64,000 bases of DNA from Jiella avicenniae (lineage in GTDB: Bacteria > Pseudomonadota > Alphaproteobacteria > Rhizobiales > Rhizobiaceae): NCBI RefSeq assembly GCF_021390325.1, contig NZ_JAJUWU010000015.1, positions 124,001 through 188,000 on the forward strand. The letters are read 5' to 3'. The notes under the pieces are model-generated. The model worked only from the letters and a program-made list of their open reading frames with translations. It was not told the origin of the DNA and searched no databases. Positions within the stretch are counted from its first letter, which is position 1. Every line of letters begins with the position of its first letter. Of this stretch, positions 9,972-19,316 are shown one piece after another. The translations under genes and the position numbers were made by a program.

Positions 9972-11201
9972 ATGGAGTCATCGAGTTCGGAGTTTCTCAA
10001 GAAGCGGCGCGACGCGGCCGAAAGCCGCATGCGCGGCTCCAACCAGTCGGGGCTGAGGGCGCACAACAAGCGCGCCGTCCTGTCGCTGATCCGGCGCCAC
10101 GGCCGACTCGCCAAGGCGGAAATCGCCCGGCGCACCGGCCTGTCGCCGCAGACGGCCTCGGTGATCATGCGCGCGCTCGAGGCCGAGGAACTGGTGCTGC
10201 GGGATCAGCCGCAGCGCGGCCGGGTGGGGCAGCCGTCGATCCCCATGCGGCTCAATCCGGACGGGGCGTTCTCGCTGGGCCTGAAGATCGGCCGGCGCTC
10301 CGTCGACCTCGTCCTGATGGATTTCACCGGCCGGATCAGGGGGCACGAGCGGGTGCCTTATCCGTTCCCGCGGGTGCGCGAGGTGCTCGATTTCGTCGCC
10401 GTCGCCGAGCCGCGGCTGCGGGCGCTGTTGCCGGCCAAGCTCGAACGGCGGATCACCGGACTGGGCGTCGCACTGCCTTACGAGCTCTGGTCGTGGGCCG
10501 ACGAGATCGGCGCACCGCCGGCGGTGATGGAAGAGTGGCGCGACCTCGACGTGCAGTCGACCCTGGCGGTTGCGACGGATCTCGCCGTCGACGTCGCCAA
10601 CGACGCGACGGCGGCCTGCGCGGCGGAAAACGTCTTCGGCGCCGGTCGCTCGGCCGATTTCGTCTATTTCTTCGTCGGCGCCTTCGTCGGCGGCGGCATC
10701 GTGATGAATGGCGATCTCGTCTCGGGCCGGCTGGACAATGCCGGCGCCATCGGCTCGATGCCCGTGCCGCGCGAGGAGGGTGGGACGGCCCAGCTCATCA
10801 ACTTCGCCTCCCTGCACCTGCTCGAAAAGGCCTATGAGGCCGAGGGCGGCGACGCGCTGGCGCTCTGGCGCGGCAAGGTGTCCTGGGACAGCTTCGGCCC
10901 GCTGCTCGATCGATGGCTCGACAAGGCGGCCTACGGCCTCGCCCATGCGATCGTTTCGGCGACCTCGGTCTACGATTTCGAGGCCGCGGTGATCGACGGC
11001 CGTTTCCCCGGCAACGTGCGCCAGCGACTGGTCGAGCGGACCGAGGCGGCGATGCAACGGATCAACCGGCAGGGCCTTTCACCCGTCGCCGTGCGGGCCG
11101 GAACCATCGGCGCCGACGCCCGCGAGATCGGCTCGGCCAGCCTGCCCTTCTTCGCCCACTATCTGCTCGACCACGGCGTGTTTCTCACCGACCCCGACTG
11201 A
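9972..11201 (+). CDS. frcR: ROK-family transcriptional regulator of the frc locus
   Basis: A 409-aa NagC/XylR-type regulator. The winged helix-turn-helix (about residues 28-85) contains NKRAVLSLIRRHGRLAKAEI and TGLSPQTASVIMRALEAE. The rest is a ROK sugar-kinase-like fold with FSLGLKIGRRSVDLVLMDFTG, VANDATAACAAEN and the glycine-rich FFVGAFVGGGIVMNG. The classical ROK zinc motif CxCGxxGC is not visible, so it probably senses a sugar without that site. The ATG at 9972 follows CGGGAG; a TTG two codons earlier is possible. Divergence from frcBCA suggests it represses the importer, as in rhizobia. Confidence 0.85.
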   Translation: MESSSSEFLKKRRDAAESRMRGSNQSGLRAHNKRAVLSLIRRHGRLAKAEIARRTGLSPQTASVIMRALEAEELVLRDQPQRGRVGQPSIPMRLNPDGAFSLGLKIGRRSVDLVLMDFTGRIRGHERVPYPFPRVREVLDFVAVAEPRLRALLPAKLERRITGLGVALPYELWSWADEIGAPPAVMEEWRDLDVQSTLAVATDLAVDVANDATAACAAENVFGAGRSADFVYFFVGAFVGGGIVMNGDLVSGRLDNAGAIGSMPVPREEGGTAQLINFASLHLLEKAYEAEGGDALALWRGKVSWDSFGPLLDRWLDKAAYGLAHAIVSATSVYDFEAAVIDGRFPGNVRQRLVERTEAAMQRINRQGLSPVAVRAGTIGADAREIGSASLPFFAHYLLDHGVFLTDPD

Positions 11202-11479
11202 GGCGTTCGCGGATCGTGCCGAAGGGCGCGGACGGCGTCCGGTCTCGCCGGCTCCATCGCCGTGATGTCCGGCAAGGAAATCCCGGCGTGTTCTCATCGA
11301 GCGTGCGATCCGCGTTTCGATCGTCGAATCAATCCTCTATGTGCGCGGACGCAAAGTGCCCGTTTCTGCGGCAGGGTTCGATAGTGCCCAAGCCGTTGCC
11401 ATTCGAAAGATTGATGCTACCGTAAGCGGAATTGATGGATTGCAACAGCGGGCGTCGGCTCGCCACCTGGAGTGGCAAG

Positions 11480-11911
11480 ATGGCAGCTGAAATCTTCCTC
11501 GTCGCCTACGACGGCCTCGACCGAAACCCCGTCGACTATGCCGCCACGCGGGCGAAGGCGAACGGCGCCGCGCTCTGTCTCGTCCATGTCCTGCAGTGGT
11601 CGCCTTATGCGTTCCTGACGCCGGAGGAGCTGGAGGAGCGCAAGATGCGCCGCCGCCAGGAACTGGAGCGGGCAAAGACCGCACTCGTCGATCCGGTCGT
11701 CGCGGAACTGCAGGCGGCCGGGCTCCCGATCGAGAGCGAGATCCGCTTCGGCTCGCCCACCGCCGTCATCCTCGAGGTCGCGGCGGAGAAGGGCGCCTGC
11801 CAGATCTTCGTCGGCCGCTCGTCGAAGTCGGGGATCGAGAACAAGATCTTCGGCAGCGTCACTCTCGGCCTCGCCCAGGCGGCGACGATCCCGACGGTGA
11901 TCGTGCCATGA
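11480..11911 (+). CDS. UspA-type universal stress protein
   Basis: A 143-aa single-domain Usp. The N-terminal strand is IFLVAYDGLDRNPVDYA with the ATP-site Asp, and the C-terminal nucleotide loop is VGRSSKSGIENKIFGSVT, matching the G-2x-G-9x-G-[S/T] pattern loosely, so ATP binding is possible but not certain. The ATG at 11480 follows TGGAG. The next gene, an alanine symporter, starts 92 bases downstream on the same strand and may be co-transcribed. Confidence 0.88.
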   Translation: MAAEIFLVAYDGLDRNPVDYAATRAKANGAALCLVHVLQWSPYAFLTPEELEERKMRRRQELERAKTALVDPVVAELQAAGLPIESEIRFGSPTAVILEVAAEKGACQIFVGRSSKSGIENKIFGSVTLGLAQAATIPTVIVP

Positions 11912-12003
11912 GCACCGGGCGTGGCGAACGCGAGCGATCGTCGCGCCTTTCGGATCGCCTCCACATCCATACGCCCTCCCGTCCATCATCGAGGTGTCAG
12001 CCC

Positions 12004-13623
12004 ATGCGCGTGTCCGGCCCGCTGCTTTCTTTCTTCGTGCCGCTGTTCTTCGCCGGCCCGGCCCTGGCGCAGGAAGCCGCCGAGGAGGGGAGCGGCACGG
12101 CGTCGGTCGACGCATGGGTCGACAGCATCGTCGGGCCGGTGACGACGCCCTTCGTTGACTTCGTCTTCGCCCAGATCCCCGGGACCGATCTGCCGTGGAT
12201 CGTGCTCTGGCTGATCACCGCGGCGGCGATCTTCACGGTCTATTTCGGCTTCGTCCAGTTTCGCATGGTCCCCCATGCGATCCAGCTGGTGCGCGGCCAC
12301 TACACGTCGCCCGATGCGGCCGGCGAAGTAACGCATTTCCAGGCGCTGGCGACGGCCGTTTCCGGCACGGTCGGGCTCGGCAACATCGCGGGCGTCGCGG
12401 TCGCCGTGTCGGTCGGCGGGCCGGGCGCGACCTTCTGGATGATCCTGTCCGGTCTTCTCGGCATGGCCTCGAAATTCACCGAGTGCACCCTCGGCGTCAA
12501 ATACCGCACCGAATACGAGGACGGGCGGGTGTCGGGCGGGCCGATGCACTATCTGAAGAAAGGCATGGCGGAGATCGGCCACACCACCCTCGGCAAGGTG
12601 CTGGCCGTCTGCTTCGCGGTCTGCTGCGTTCTCGCTTCCTGGGGCGGCGGCAACATGTTCCAGGCCAATCAGGCCCATTCCCAGCTCGTCGTCATCACCG
12701 GCGGCGACGCCAGCTTCCTCGCCGATCGCGGCTGGATCACCGGCCTCGTCATGGCCGTCGTCGTCTTCCTCGTCATCGTCGGCGGCATCAAGTCGATCGC
12801 CCGGGTGACGGAGAAGCTCGTCCCGTTCATGGGCGTCCTCTATCTCGGCGCGGCGCTCGTCGTCATCATCGCCAACATCGACCAGCTGGGCGCCGCCTTC
12901 GCGGAGATCTTCGAGGGCGCCTTCACCGGCCTCGGCGTCGCCGGCGGCCTGATCGGTGCGCTGATCCAGGGGCTCAGGCGCGCGACCTTCTCCAACGAGG
13001 CCGGCATCGGCTCGGCCGCGATCGCCCATTCGGCGGTGCAGACCAGGCATCCGGTGACCGAGGGCTTCGTCTCGATGCTGGAGCCGTTCATCGATACCGT
13101 GATAATCTGCACCGCGACGGCCCTCGTCATCACCATCTCGGGCGTCCTCCAGCAGGACCCGGCGACGGGGCTCTACGTCTGGGACGAGGCCGCCGGGCAG
13201 ATCGCCACGGCGAACGATCTTTCCGGCGTCGAGCTGACCTCGGCCGCCTTCGGCAGCAGAATCACCTGGTTCCCTTATGTCCTCGGTCTCGCCGTCGTGC
13301 TCTTCGCCTTCTCGACGATGATCTCCTGGTCCTATTACGGCGTGAAGGCGTGGTGCTTCCTGTTCGGCGACAATTTCGTCTCGGAGCTGATCTACAAGCT
13401 GCTGTTCTGCCTGTTCGTCATTCTCGGCGCCGCGGTCAGCCTCGGCGCGGTGCTCGACTTCTCCGACGCCTCGCTGTTCGCCATGGGCATCTTCAACATC
13501 GTCGGCCTGTATTTCCTGATGCCGATCGTCAAGCGGGAGATGACCAGCTACATCGCCAAGCTGCGCGGCGGCGAGATCCCGAAATACGCCAAGACGGCGA
13601 GCGCCGGCGGTTCGGTCGCCTGA
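12004..13623 (+). CDS. Sodium:alanine/glycine symporter (AGCS family)
   Basis: Inner-membrane Na+-coupled amino-acid carrier, 539 aa. It starts with a signal-like segment ending in PALAQ (residues 1-22), common in proteobacterial AGCS members. About ten hydrophobic segments follow. Family motifs are HFQALATAVSGTVGLGNIAG near residue 115, GPGATFWMILSGLLGMASKF, SNEAGIGSAAIAHSA near 340 and STMISWSYYGVKAW near 443. The ATG at 12004 follows GAGGTG. Substrate alanine or glycine is a family-level assignment. Confidence 0.92.
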   Translation: MRVSGPLLSFFVPLFFAGPALAQEAAEEGSGTASVDAWVDSIVGPVTTPFVDFVFAQIPGTDLPWIVLWLITAAAIFTVYFGFVQFRMVPHAIQLVRGHYTSPDAAGEVTHFQALATAVSGTVGLGNIAGVAVAVSVGGPGATFWMILSGLLGMASKFTECTLGVKYRTEYEDGRVSGGPMHYLKKGMAEIGHTTLGKVLAVCFAVCCVLASWGGGNMFQANQAHSQLVVITGGDASFLADRGWITGLVMAVVVFLVIVGGIKSIARVTEKLVPFMGVLYLGAALVVIIANIDQLGAAFAEIFEGAFTGLGVAGGLIGALIQGLRRATFSNEAGIGSAAIAHSAVQTRHPVTEGFVSMLEPFIDTVIICTATALVITISGVLQQDPATGLYVWDEAAGQIATANDLSGVELTSAAFGSRITWFPYVLGLAVVLFAFSTMISWSYYGVKAWCFLFGDNFVSELIYKLLFCLFVILGAAVSLGAVLDFSDASLFAMGIFNIVGLYFLMPIVKREMTSYIAKLRGGEIPKYAKTASAGGSVA

Positions 13624-13681
13624 GCGTGCTGATCCCGGCGCGAGAAGGCATCGCCGGCGGTGCGCGCTTTTCTCGTGCTCG

Positions 13682-14266
13682 TCAGGCGCCGCCCTGCCAC
13701 GTCTTCACCGCCTCGATCGGCCAGAGCAGCATCAGGACGTTGAGAGCGAGATTGTCGCGGATCCAGTAGCCGACGAAAAGCTCCATCCCGATTGCGATCA
13801 CGACCGTCAGCCAGACCGGCAGGAGCTTGCCGGCGAGCCAGAAGCCGAACGCCATGAAGCCGACGTCGGAGAGGGAGTTGAGGACCGAATCGCCGGCATA
13901 GTCGAGCGAGATCGTCGTTTCCCGGTAATGCTGGATCACTGCGTCGGTGTTCTCGACGATCTCCCAGGCGCATTCGACGAGGAGCGCGACGACCAGCCGG
14001 GATGCGAAGCCCCAGCGCCGGAGGACGAGCCAGGTCGCGCCGCAGAACAGGAAGCCGTGGATGAGGTGGGAGGGGGAATACCAGTCCGACAGATGCTGGG
14101 AGTTCTCCGGGCTGTTCACGGCGCCCCACCAAAGCTTGACCTCGCCGCAAGGACAGATCGGGTTGCGCCCCATGGCGAGAAGGACCGCGGCCGTCGCCGC
14201 GACGATGGCGAGGCCGGCGAGAAAATACGGCAGGCGGCGGGACCGGGCGGTCGAGACGTTGGACAA
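13682..14266 (-). CDS. UPF0314 / DUF2585 membrane protein
   Basis: A 194-aa membrane protein of the UPF0314 family, found mainly in Hyphomicrobiales, function unknown. Five or so hydrophobic segments are visible: PYFLAGLAIVAATAAVLLAM, FLFCGATWLVL, VVALLVECAWEIVEN, VGFMAFGFWLAGKLLPVW and LALNVLMLLWPIEAVKTW. Conserved-looking polar parts are CPCGEVKLWWG, SPSHLIHGFLF and IQHYRETTISLDYAGDSVLN, which has the feel of a buried active site. The start is taken as TTG at 14266, eight bases after GGAG; no ATG or GTG would give a full-length protein. Confidence 0.82.
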   Translation of the reverse strand: MSNVSTARSRRLPYFLAGLAIVAATAAVLLAMGRNPICPCGEVKLWWGAVNSPENSQHLSDWYSPSHLIHGFLFCGATWLVLRRWGFASRLVVALLVECAWEIVENTDAVIQHYRETTISLDYAGDSVLNSLSDVGFMAFGFWLAGKLLPVWLTVVIAIGMELFVGYWIRDNLALNVLMLLWPIEAVKTWQGGA

Positions 14267-14285
14267 AGAGGCGGCTCCAGACGGG

Positions 14286-14312
14286 CGAAGGCCCGCCGGG
14301 GGCGGGCCTTCG
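14286..14312. terminator. Strong 12-bp hairpin between the 5'-nucleotidase and UPF0314 genes
   Basis: Perfect arms CGAAGGCCCGCC (14286-14297) and GGCGGGCCTTCG (14301-14312) around three bases. It lies 63 bases after the nucleotidase stop and 20 bases before the UPF0314 start. No T-run is present, so it may terminate, attenuate or stabilise mRNA. Confidence 0.55.
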
Positions 14313-14375
14313 CGTTGCTTAGCTGGCTTGCTTGCGATCGGCAAACCGCCCGGCGGTACCGGCCGAGGGCTGCGC

Positions 14376-15977
14376 TCAGGGCGCCTCGGTGATCCGGCCG
14401 TCGGTATACGGCTCGTAGGGAATGTTGTCCTTGGCGAGATAGTCGGCCAGCACCTCGTCGAGGCCCGGCCCGAAATCGTAGGCGTCGGTCGCCTTCTCGG
14501 CAAAGACGGCGTAGCCGTCGCCGCCGGTCCGCATGTAGTTGTTCGAAACGACGAGATAGGTCTCGTCGGGGTCGATCGGCACGGTCTCGTCGTCCCGTTC
14601 GACCATCACTTCCTTGATCCGCTCGCCCGGCTTGGCCGATTTCGACCAGGTGAACTGCAGACCCGCCACCTGCGGAAACCGGCCGGCGCCGTCCTCCACC
14701 TGGGAGACGCCGTTTTCGAGCGCCGCCTCGATGTCGGCACCCTTGAGTTTGAAGGTCGCCAGCGTGTTCTGGAAGGGCAGGACGGTGAGCACCTCGCCCA
14801 TGGTGACGGGGCCGGCGTCGATCGAGGCCCTGAGGCCGCCACCGTTGGTGATGGCGATCTGGACGCCCTGATCCTTCACCCGGTCGAGCATCGCATCGGC
14901 GACGAGATCGCCCATTTCGCATTCGCCCGCCCGGCAGGAATCGCGCGAACCGTCGATCGGCGCGGTCGTCTCGGCGACGACCTTCTTTCGGATCTCTTCG
15001 AGCGGCTTGGCGAGCTCGGCGACCCGTTTCGCGAGGTCCGAATCCTCGGCGATCTTCCCGTCGAGGATCAGCGGCTGGCCGGAGGCGGACTTCACCACGC
15101 CGTCGTCGTCGAAGGTCACCGTCAACTCGCCGAGATACTTGCCGTAGGCATAGGCCTGGACGATCGGCACGTCGTGGCCGTCCGGGCCCTTCACCATGGT
15201 CGGATAGGGGCCTTCGGCCTTGTCGTCGGTATTGGAGAGGAGAGAGTGGCTGTGGCCGCCGACGATGACGTCGAGGCCCGGCACTTCGGCGGCGATGCGC
15301 TGGTCCTCCTTGTAGCCGGAATGGCTGAGGAGGACGATCTTGTCGACGCCCTTATCGGTGAGCGCCTTCACCTCGCGCTTCAGCGCCTCGACCGGATCGG
15401 AGAAGGTGATCTGCTTGCCGGGGCTCGACAATTCGCCGGTATCGGCCGGCGCGACGCCGAGGAGGCCGATCTTCTGGCCGTCCTTCTCCACGACGACCGA
15501 GGGCTTCACGGATTCGGCGAGCTCGGGTTCCTTCGAGACGTCGGCATTGGCGAGGAGAACCGGAAAGTCGACCGCCTTGATGAAGTCCCGCAAAACCTTC
15601 GGGCCATCGTCGAATTCGTGATTGCCGACGGTCATCGCCTCGTAGCCGAGGGCGTTCATCATCTCGGCCGCGGCCTTGCCCTTGTACTGCGTGTAGAACA
15701 GCGTGCCCTGGAACTGGTCGCCGCCGTCGAGAAGGATCGGGTTCTTCGCTGCCTGCTTGGCGGCCCCGATCGCGGTGAAGAGCCGCGCCGAGCCGCCGAA
15801 GCACTTGTTCTCGGTGACGTCTTCGCCCTCGCAGGTCGAATCGTATTTGTTGATCGGCTCGACCCGGCTGTGGAAGTCGTTGGTGTGGAGGATGGTGAGC
15901 GTGTAGTCGGCGAAGGCCGCGTTGGTGCCGAAGGCCAGCAGCGCCATGACGGCGGCCGATCCGAGCAAGTGCTTCAT
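14376..15977 (-). CDS. Periplasmic bifunctional 5'-nucleotidase / UDP-sugar hydrolase type
   Basis: A secreted metallophosphoesterase, 533 aa. The signal peptide is residues 1-23 (GSAAVMALLAFGTNAAFA). The dinuclear-metal domain carries TILHTNDFHSRVEP, LLDGGDQFQGTLFY, TVGNHEFDDGP and VGGHSHSLL. The C-terminal 5'-nucleotidase domain has TNGGGLRASIDAGPVT, VLPFQNTLATFKLKGADI and NNYMRTGGDGYAVF, which hold the substrate-stacking residues. It likely recovers nucleosides and phosphate from periplasmic nucleotides. It appears to stand alone, with a hairpin behind it. Confidence 0.93.
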   Translation of the reverse strand: MKHLLGSAAVMALLAFGTNAAFADYTLTILHTNDFHSRVEPINKYDSTCEGEDVTENKCFGGSARLFTAIGAAKQAAKNPILLDGGDQFQGTLFYTQYKGKAAAEMMNALGYEAMTVGNHEFDDGPKVLRDFIKAVDFPVLLANADVSKEPELAESVKPSVVVEKDGQKIGLLGVAPADTGELSSPGKQITFSDPVEALKREVKALTDKGVDKIVLLSHSGYKEDQRIAAEVPGLDVIVGGHSHSLLSNTDDKAEGPYPTMVKGPDGHDVPIVQAYAYGKYLGELTVTFDDDGVVKSASGQPLILDGKIAEDSDLAKRVAELAKPLEEIRKKVVAETTAPIDGSRDSCRAGECEMGDLVADAMLDRVKDQGVQIAITNGGGLRASIDAGPVTMGEVLTVLPFQNTLATFKLKGADIEAALENGVSQVEDGAGRFPQVAGLQFTWSKSAKPGERIKEVMVERDDETVPIDPDETYLVVSNNYMRTGGDGYAVFAEKATDAYDFGPGLDEVLADYLAKDNIPYEPYTDGRITEAP

Positions 15978-16196
15978 CGTGAACGTCCTTTGGGTAGCAT
16001 CGACCGGTGGAAGTCTAGCAAGGCGGCGGGGTTCTGCGAAGCCGTCGCGGGGCTTTCGCGGCCATCAGGATAAGCCGTGACTGCGACGTCTGGATAGCGC
16101 GTGAAACGGGTGTCGCGGGAGACGCGGTTTTGCGGAGGACGGGCGGCGTTCCCGGCACCTCGAACCCGAGCGGTGCGACCGTGAACTCCCGGTTTC

Positions 16197-16218
16197 GTTG
16201 ATTGACTCGTCAATCAAC
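16197..16218. promoter_or_regulatory. BetI-type operator, perfect 22-bp inverted repeat
   Basis: GTTGATTGAC-TC-GTCAATCAAC, fully symmetric, ending 19 bases before the betI ATG. Choline-responsive BetI repressors bind repeats of the TTGATTG...CAATCAA kind upstream of bet genes, so autoregulation of betI-betA is very likely. Confidence 0.85.
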
Positions 16219-16236
16219 TTTGCTACGTTTGCGGCT

Positions 16237-16854
16237 ATGACCGAGGCCATACGCCAGCATCCGCGCCGCGAGGGCGAGCGCCGTCCCGTCGAGCAGGCGC
16301 GCCGCGAAGCCGTCATCGCCGCGACGATCGCTGCGATCGACGAGGTCGGTTCGCTCGACGTCACGGTTGCCGGCATCGCCGCCCGGGCCCGCATCTCGCC
16401 GGCCCTGATCCATCACTATTTCGGTTCGAAGGACGACGTGATGATTGCCGCGATGCGCCGTCTGCTGCGGCAATATCGCGGCGAGGTGGCGCGCCGGCTG
16501 GCCGTTGCGGAAAGCCCGCGCCAACGCGTCACGGCCGTGGTGGAGGGCAGTTTCGCGCCCAGCCAGTTCAGCCGGGAAAGCGTCTCCGCCTGGCTGGTGT
16601 TCTATCTCTATGCCCGGCGCTCGGGGGAGGCGGCGCGGCTTCTGAGGATCTATTTCCGCCGGCTCGAGACCAATCTCGTTTCTGCGCTGAGACCACTCGT
16701 CGGCATGCCGCGTGCGGCCCGCATCGCCGCCGCGGCCGGGGCGATGATCGACGGCGTCTGGCTGCGCCAGGCGCTCACCCCTCTCACCCGGCCCGATCCC
16801 CGAGGCGCCGCCGAAATGGTCGAGCGCTTCATCGACGCGGAGCTCAAGCAATGA
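16237..16854 (+). CDS. betI: Transcriptional repressor BetI (TetR family)
   Basis: A 205-aa TetR-type repressor of choline oxidation genes. The N-terminal helix-turn-helix is [20 protein letters not shown] followed by [13 protein letters not shown], the characteristic BetI recognition region. The C-terminal part includes [10 protein letters not shown] and ends in [18 protein letters not shown], typical of BetI. The ATG at 16237 lies just after the palindromic operator. Its stop overlaps the betA start by four bases (ATGA). Choline release from DNA is the family mechanism. Confidence 0.93.
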   Translation: MTEAIRQHPRREGERRPVEQARREAVIAATIAAIDEVGSLDVTVAGIAARARISPALIHHYFGSKDDVMIAAMRRLLRQYRGEVARRLAVAESPRQRVTAVVEGSFAPSQFSRESVSAWLVFYLYARRSGEAARLLRIYFRRLETNLVSALRPLVGMPRAARIAAAAGAMIDGVWLRQALTPLTRPDPRGAAEMVERFIDAELKQ

Positions 16855-18539
16855 AGACTATCGACGAAGCCGACTACGTCATCGTCGGCTCCGGCTCGGC
16901 CGGCTCGGCTCTTGCCTATCGCCTCTCCGAAAACGGCCGCTACCAGGTGCTGGTGCTGGAGGCCGGCGGCACCGATGCCGGGCCGTTCATCCAGATGCCG
17001 GGCGCCCTGTCCTTTCCGATGAACATGCGCCGCTACGACTGGGGCTATGCAGCCGAGCCGGAGAAGACGCTCGCGGGGCGCCGGCTGGTGACGCCGCGCG
17101 GCCGGGTCATCGGCGGATCCTCCTCGATCAACGGCATGGTCTATGTCCGCGGCCACGCGCTCGACTACGAGCATTGGGCGGCGAGCGGCGCGGCCGGCTG
17201 GGCCTATGCCGACGTGCTTCCCTATTTCAAGCGCATGGAGAACTTCCACGGCGGGGCGGGGCGGGGCGTCGATCCGAAGTGGCGCGGCACGTCGGGCCCG
17301 CTGCACGTCAAGAACGGCGACATGCAGAACCCGCTCTACGAGGCCTTCGTCGAGGCCGGCAAAGAGGCCGGCTATCCGGAGACCCAGGATTACAATGCCG
17401 AGCGCCAGGAAGGCTTCGGCCCGATGCAGCAGACGATCTGGCAGGGGCGGCGCTGGTCGGCCGCCAACGCCTATCTGCGCGACGCGCTGAAGCGCGACAA
17501 TTGCCGGCTGGTCCAGGCCCATGCGCTGCGGGTCGACATCGACGGCAGGACGGGCCGGGCGAGGGGCGTCGTCGTCGGCTCGGGCAAGCGCGCCTCGGGC
17601 GTCATCGCGGCGCGGCGCGAGGTGGTGCTGGCCGCCGGTTCGATCAACTCGCCGATGCTGTTGATGCATTCCGGCGTCGGCGATCCGGCGCAACTGCGCC
17701 GCCACGGCATCGACGTCGTGGCGCCGCGCTCCGGCGTCGGCCGGAACCTGCAGGATCACCTGGAACTCTACATCCAGGAGAGCTGTATCCAGCCGATCAC
17801 CCTCAACGGCTATCTCGGGCTGTTCTCGAAAGGCCGGATCGGCCTCGAATGGATGATGCTCCACACCGGCCACGGCTCCACCAATCACTTCGAGGCCGCC
17901 GCCTTCATCCGCTCGGACGCCGGCATCGAATATCCGGACATCCAGTATCACTTCTTGCCCGGCGCGATCCGCTACGACGGCAAGTCTGCTGCGCCCGGCC
18001 ACGGCTATCAGGCTCATGTCGGGCCGATGCGCTCGAAATCGCGCGGCGAGATCCGTCTCAGGAGTTCCGATCCGACGGACCACCCGTCGATCCGCTTCAA
18101 CTACATGTCCCATCCGGACGACTGGAAGGAGTTCCGCACGGCCATCCGGCTGACGCGGGAGATCTACGGCCAGAAAGCCTTCGCCCCCTATCGCGGCCCG
18201 GAGATCCAGCCGGGCGCCGATGCGGTCACCGACGCCGATCTCGATCGTTTCGTCGCCGAGCATGCCGAGAGCGCCTATCATCCCTGCGGGACCGCCCGCA
18301 TCGGCGCCGCCGACGATCCTCTGGCGGTGGTCGACCCCGAGTGCCGGGTGATCGGCGTCGAGGGCCTGCGCCTCGCCGATTCGTCTATCTTCCCGCGCAT
18401 CACCAACGGCAACCTCAACGGCCCGTCGATCATGGTCGGCGAGAAGGCGGCCGACCACATCCTCGGGGAAGGCATGCTGGCGCCGGAGCCGGAGGCGAAA
18501 CCCTGGATCAATCCGGATTGGCGGACAAGCCAACGCTGA
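16851..18539 (+). CDS. betA: Choline dehydrogenase (FAD-dependent GMC oxidoreductase)
   Basis: Oxidises choline to betaine aldehyde, the first step of glycine-betaine synthesis, membrane-associated. The 562-aa protein begins with the FAD dinucleotide motif [17 protein letters not shown], has the GMC signatures [19 protein letters not shown] (near residue 87) and [17 protein letters not shown] (near 260), and the C-terminal catalytic His region [13 protein letters not shown] and [19 protein letters not shown]. It is coupled to betI. The usual partners betB and betC are not next to it; the following gene is nth. Confidence 0.95.
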   Translation: MKTIDEADYVIVGSGSAGSALAYRLSENGRYQVLVLEAGGTDAGPFIQMPGALSFPMNMRRYDWGYAAEPEKTLAGRRLVTPRGRVIGGSSSINGMVYVRGHALDYEHWAASGAAGWAYADVLPYFKRMENFHGGAGRGVDPKWRGTSGPLHVKNGDMQNPLYEAFVEAGKEAGYPETQDYNAERQEGFGPMQQTIWQGRRWSAANAYLRDALKRDNCRLVQAHALRVDIDGRTGRARGVVVGSGKRASGVIAARREVVLAAGSINSPMLLMHSGVGDPAQLRRHGIDVVAPRSGVGRNLQDHLELYIQESCIQPITLNGYLGLFSKGRIGLEWMMLHTGHGSTNHFEAAAFIRSDAGIEYPDIQYHFLPGAIRYDGKSAAPGHGYQAHVGPMRSKSRGEIRLRSSDPTDHPSIRFNYMSHPDDWKEFRTAIRLTREIYGQKAFAPYRGPEIQPGADAVTDADLDRFVAEHAESAYHPCGTARIGAADDPLAVVDPECRVIGVEGLRLADSSIFPRITNGNLNGPSIMVGEKAADHILGEGMLAPEPEAKPWINPDWRTSQR

Positions 18540-19219
18540 TGGCGGCGCGGCCGATGCCGGCTTCAGGCAACGGATTGTCGGCGGAGGAGATCGAGATCGT
18601 CTTTCGCCGCCTCTCAGAGCGCATGCCCGGCCGGACGCCGACCGCCAAGGGGCCGAAAGATCAGCCGAATCCCTTCCGCTCGCTGGTCTCGTGCCTGCTC
18701 TCGGCCCAGAGCCGAGACGTGAACACCGCCGCCGCGACGACCGCGCTGTTCGCTCTCGCGACGACGCCCGAAGCGATGCTCGACCTTCCCGAAGACGCCA
18801 TCGCCGCCGCCATCAAGCCCTGCGGCCTCTACAATGTGAAGGCAAAGAACATTCGCCGTCTCTGCCGTTTCCTTATCGACGATCTCGGCGGTGTGGTGCC
18901 GCGGACGCGCGAGGGGCTGATGCGGCTTCCGGGGATCGGCCGCAAATGCGCCGACATCGTTCTCAGCTTCACGTTCGGCGAGGACGTGATCGCGGTCGAC
19001 ACCCATGTCGACAGGGTGTCGAACCGCATCGGCCTGACGGTGGCGAGCACCGCCGACGAGACGGCACGCCAGCTCGAAGATCGGGCGCCGCGCTGGGCAC
19101 GGTGCGACGGGCATTTCTGGCTGATCCAGTTCGGCAAGAGCGTCTGCGTGGCGCGCCGGCCGAAATGCGAGACGTGCTTCGTGAACGACCACTGCCGGTA
19201 CTTTGCCGCAACCGGGTGA
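18539..19219 (+). CDS. nth: Endonuclease III (DNA glycosylase/AP lyase)
   Basis: Removes oxidised pyrimidines and nicks the abasic site. The 226-aa protein has the helix-hairpin-helix LPGIGRKCADIVLSF with the catalytic Lys, the catalytic Asp in AVDTHVDRVSNRIGL, and a C-terminal 4Fe-4S loop with the C-x6-C-x2-C-x5-C spacing (Cys residues in CVARRPKCETCFVNDHC). The ATG at 18539 overlaps the betA stop by one base; a second ATG five codons on (18554) is equally possible. Translational linkage with betIA is probably fortuitous. Confidence 0.94.
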   Translation: MAARPMPASGNGLSAEEIEIVFRRLSERMPGRTPTAKGPKDQPNPFRSLVSCLLSAQSRDVNTAAATTALFALATTPEAMLDLPEDAIAAAIKPCGLYNVKAKNIRRLCRFLIDDLGGVVPRTREGLMRLPGIGRKCADIVLSFTFGEDVIAVDTHVDRVSNRIGLTVASTADETARQLEDRAPRWARCDGHFWLIQFGKSVCVARRPKCETCFVNDHCRYFAATG

Positions 19220-19253
19220 AGCCGGGCGCGTCGCCGCGATAAGGGTGCTCTCG

Positions 19254-19297
19254 ATGCATAGAGGCCGGCGCGCGTTTGCGCACCGGCCTCTATGCAT
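19254..19297. terminator. Large bidirectional hairpin between nth and the receiver gene
   Basis: Perfect 15-base arms ATGCATAGAGGCCGG (19254-19268) and CCGGCCTCTATGCAT (19283-19297), with further pairing inside the loop. It sits between two converging genes, as expected for a shared terminator, although neither side has a clear T-run. Confidence 0.65.
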
Positions 19298-19316
19298 ACG
19301 AAGGACGTTTAGACGG

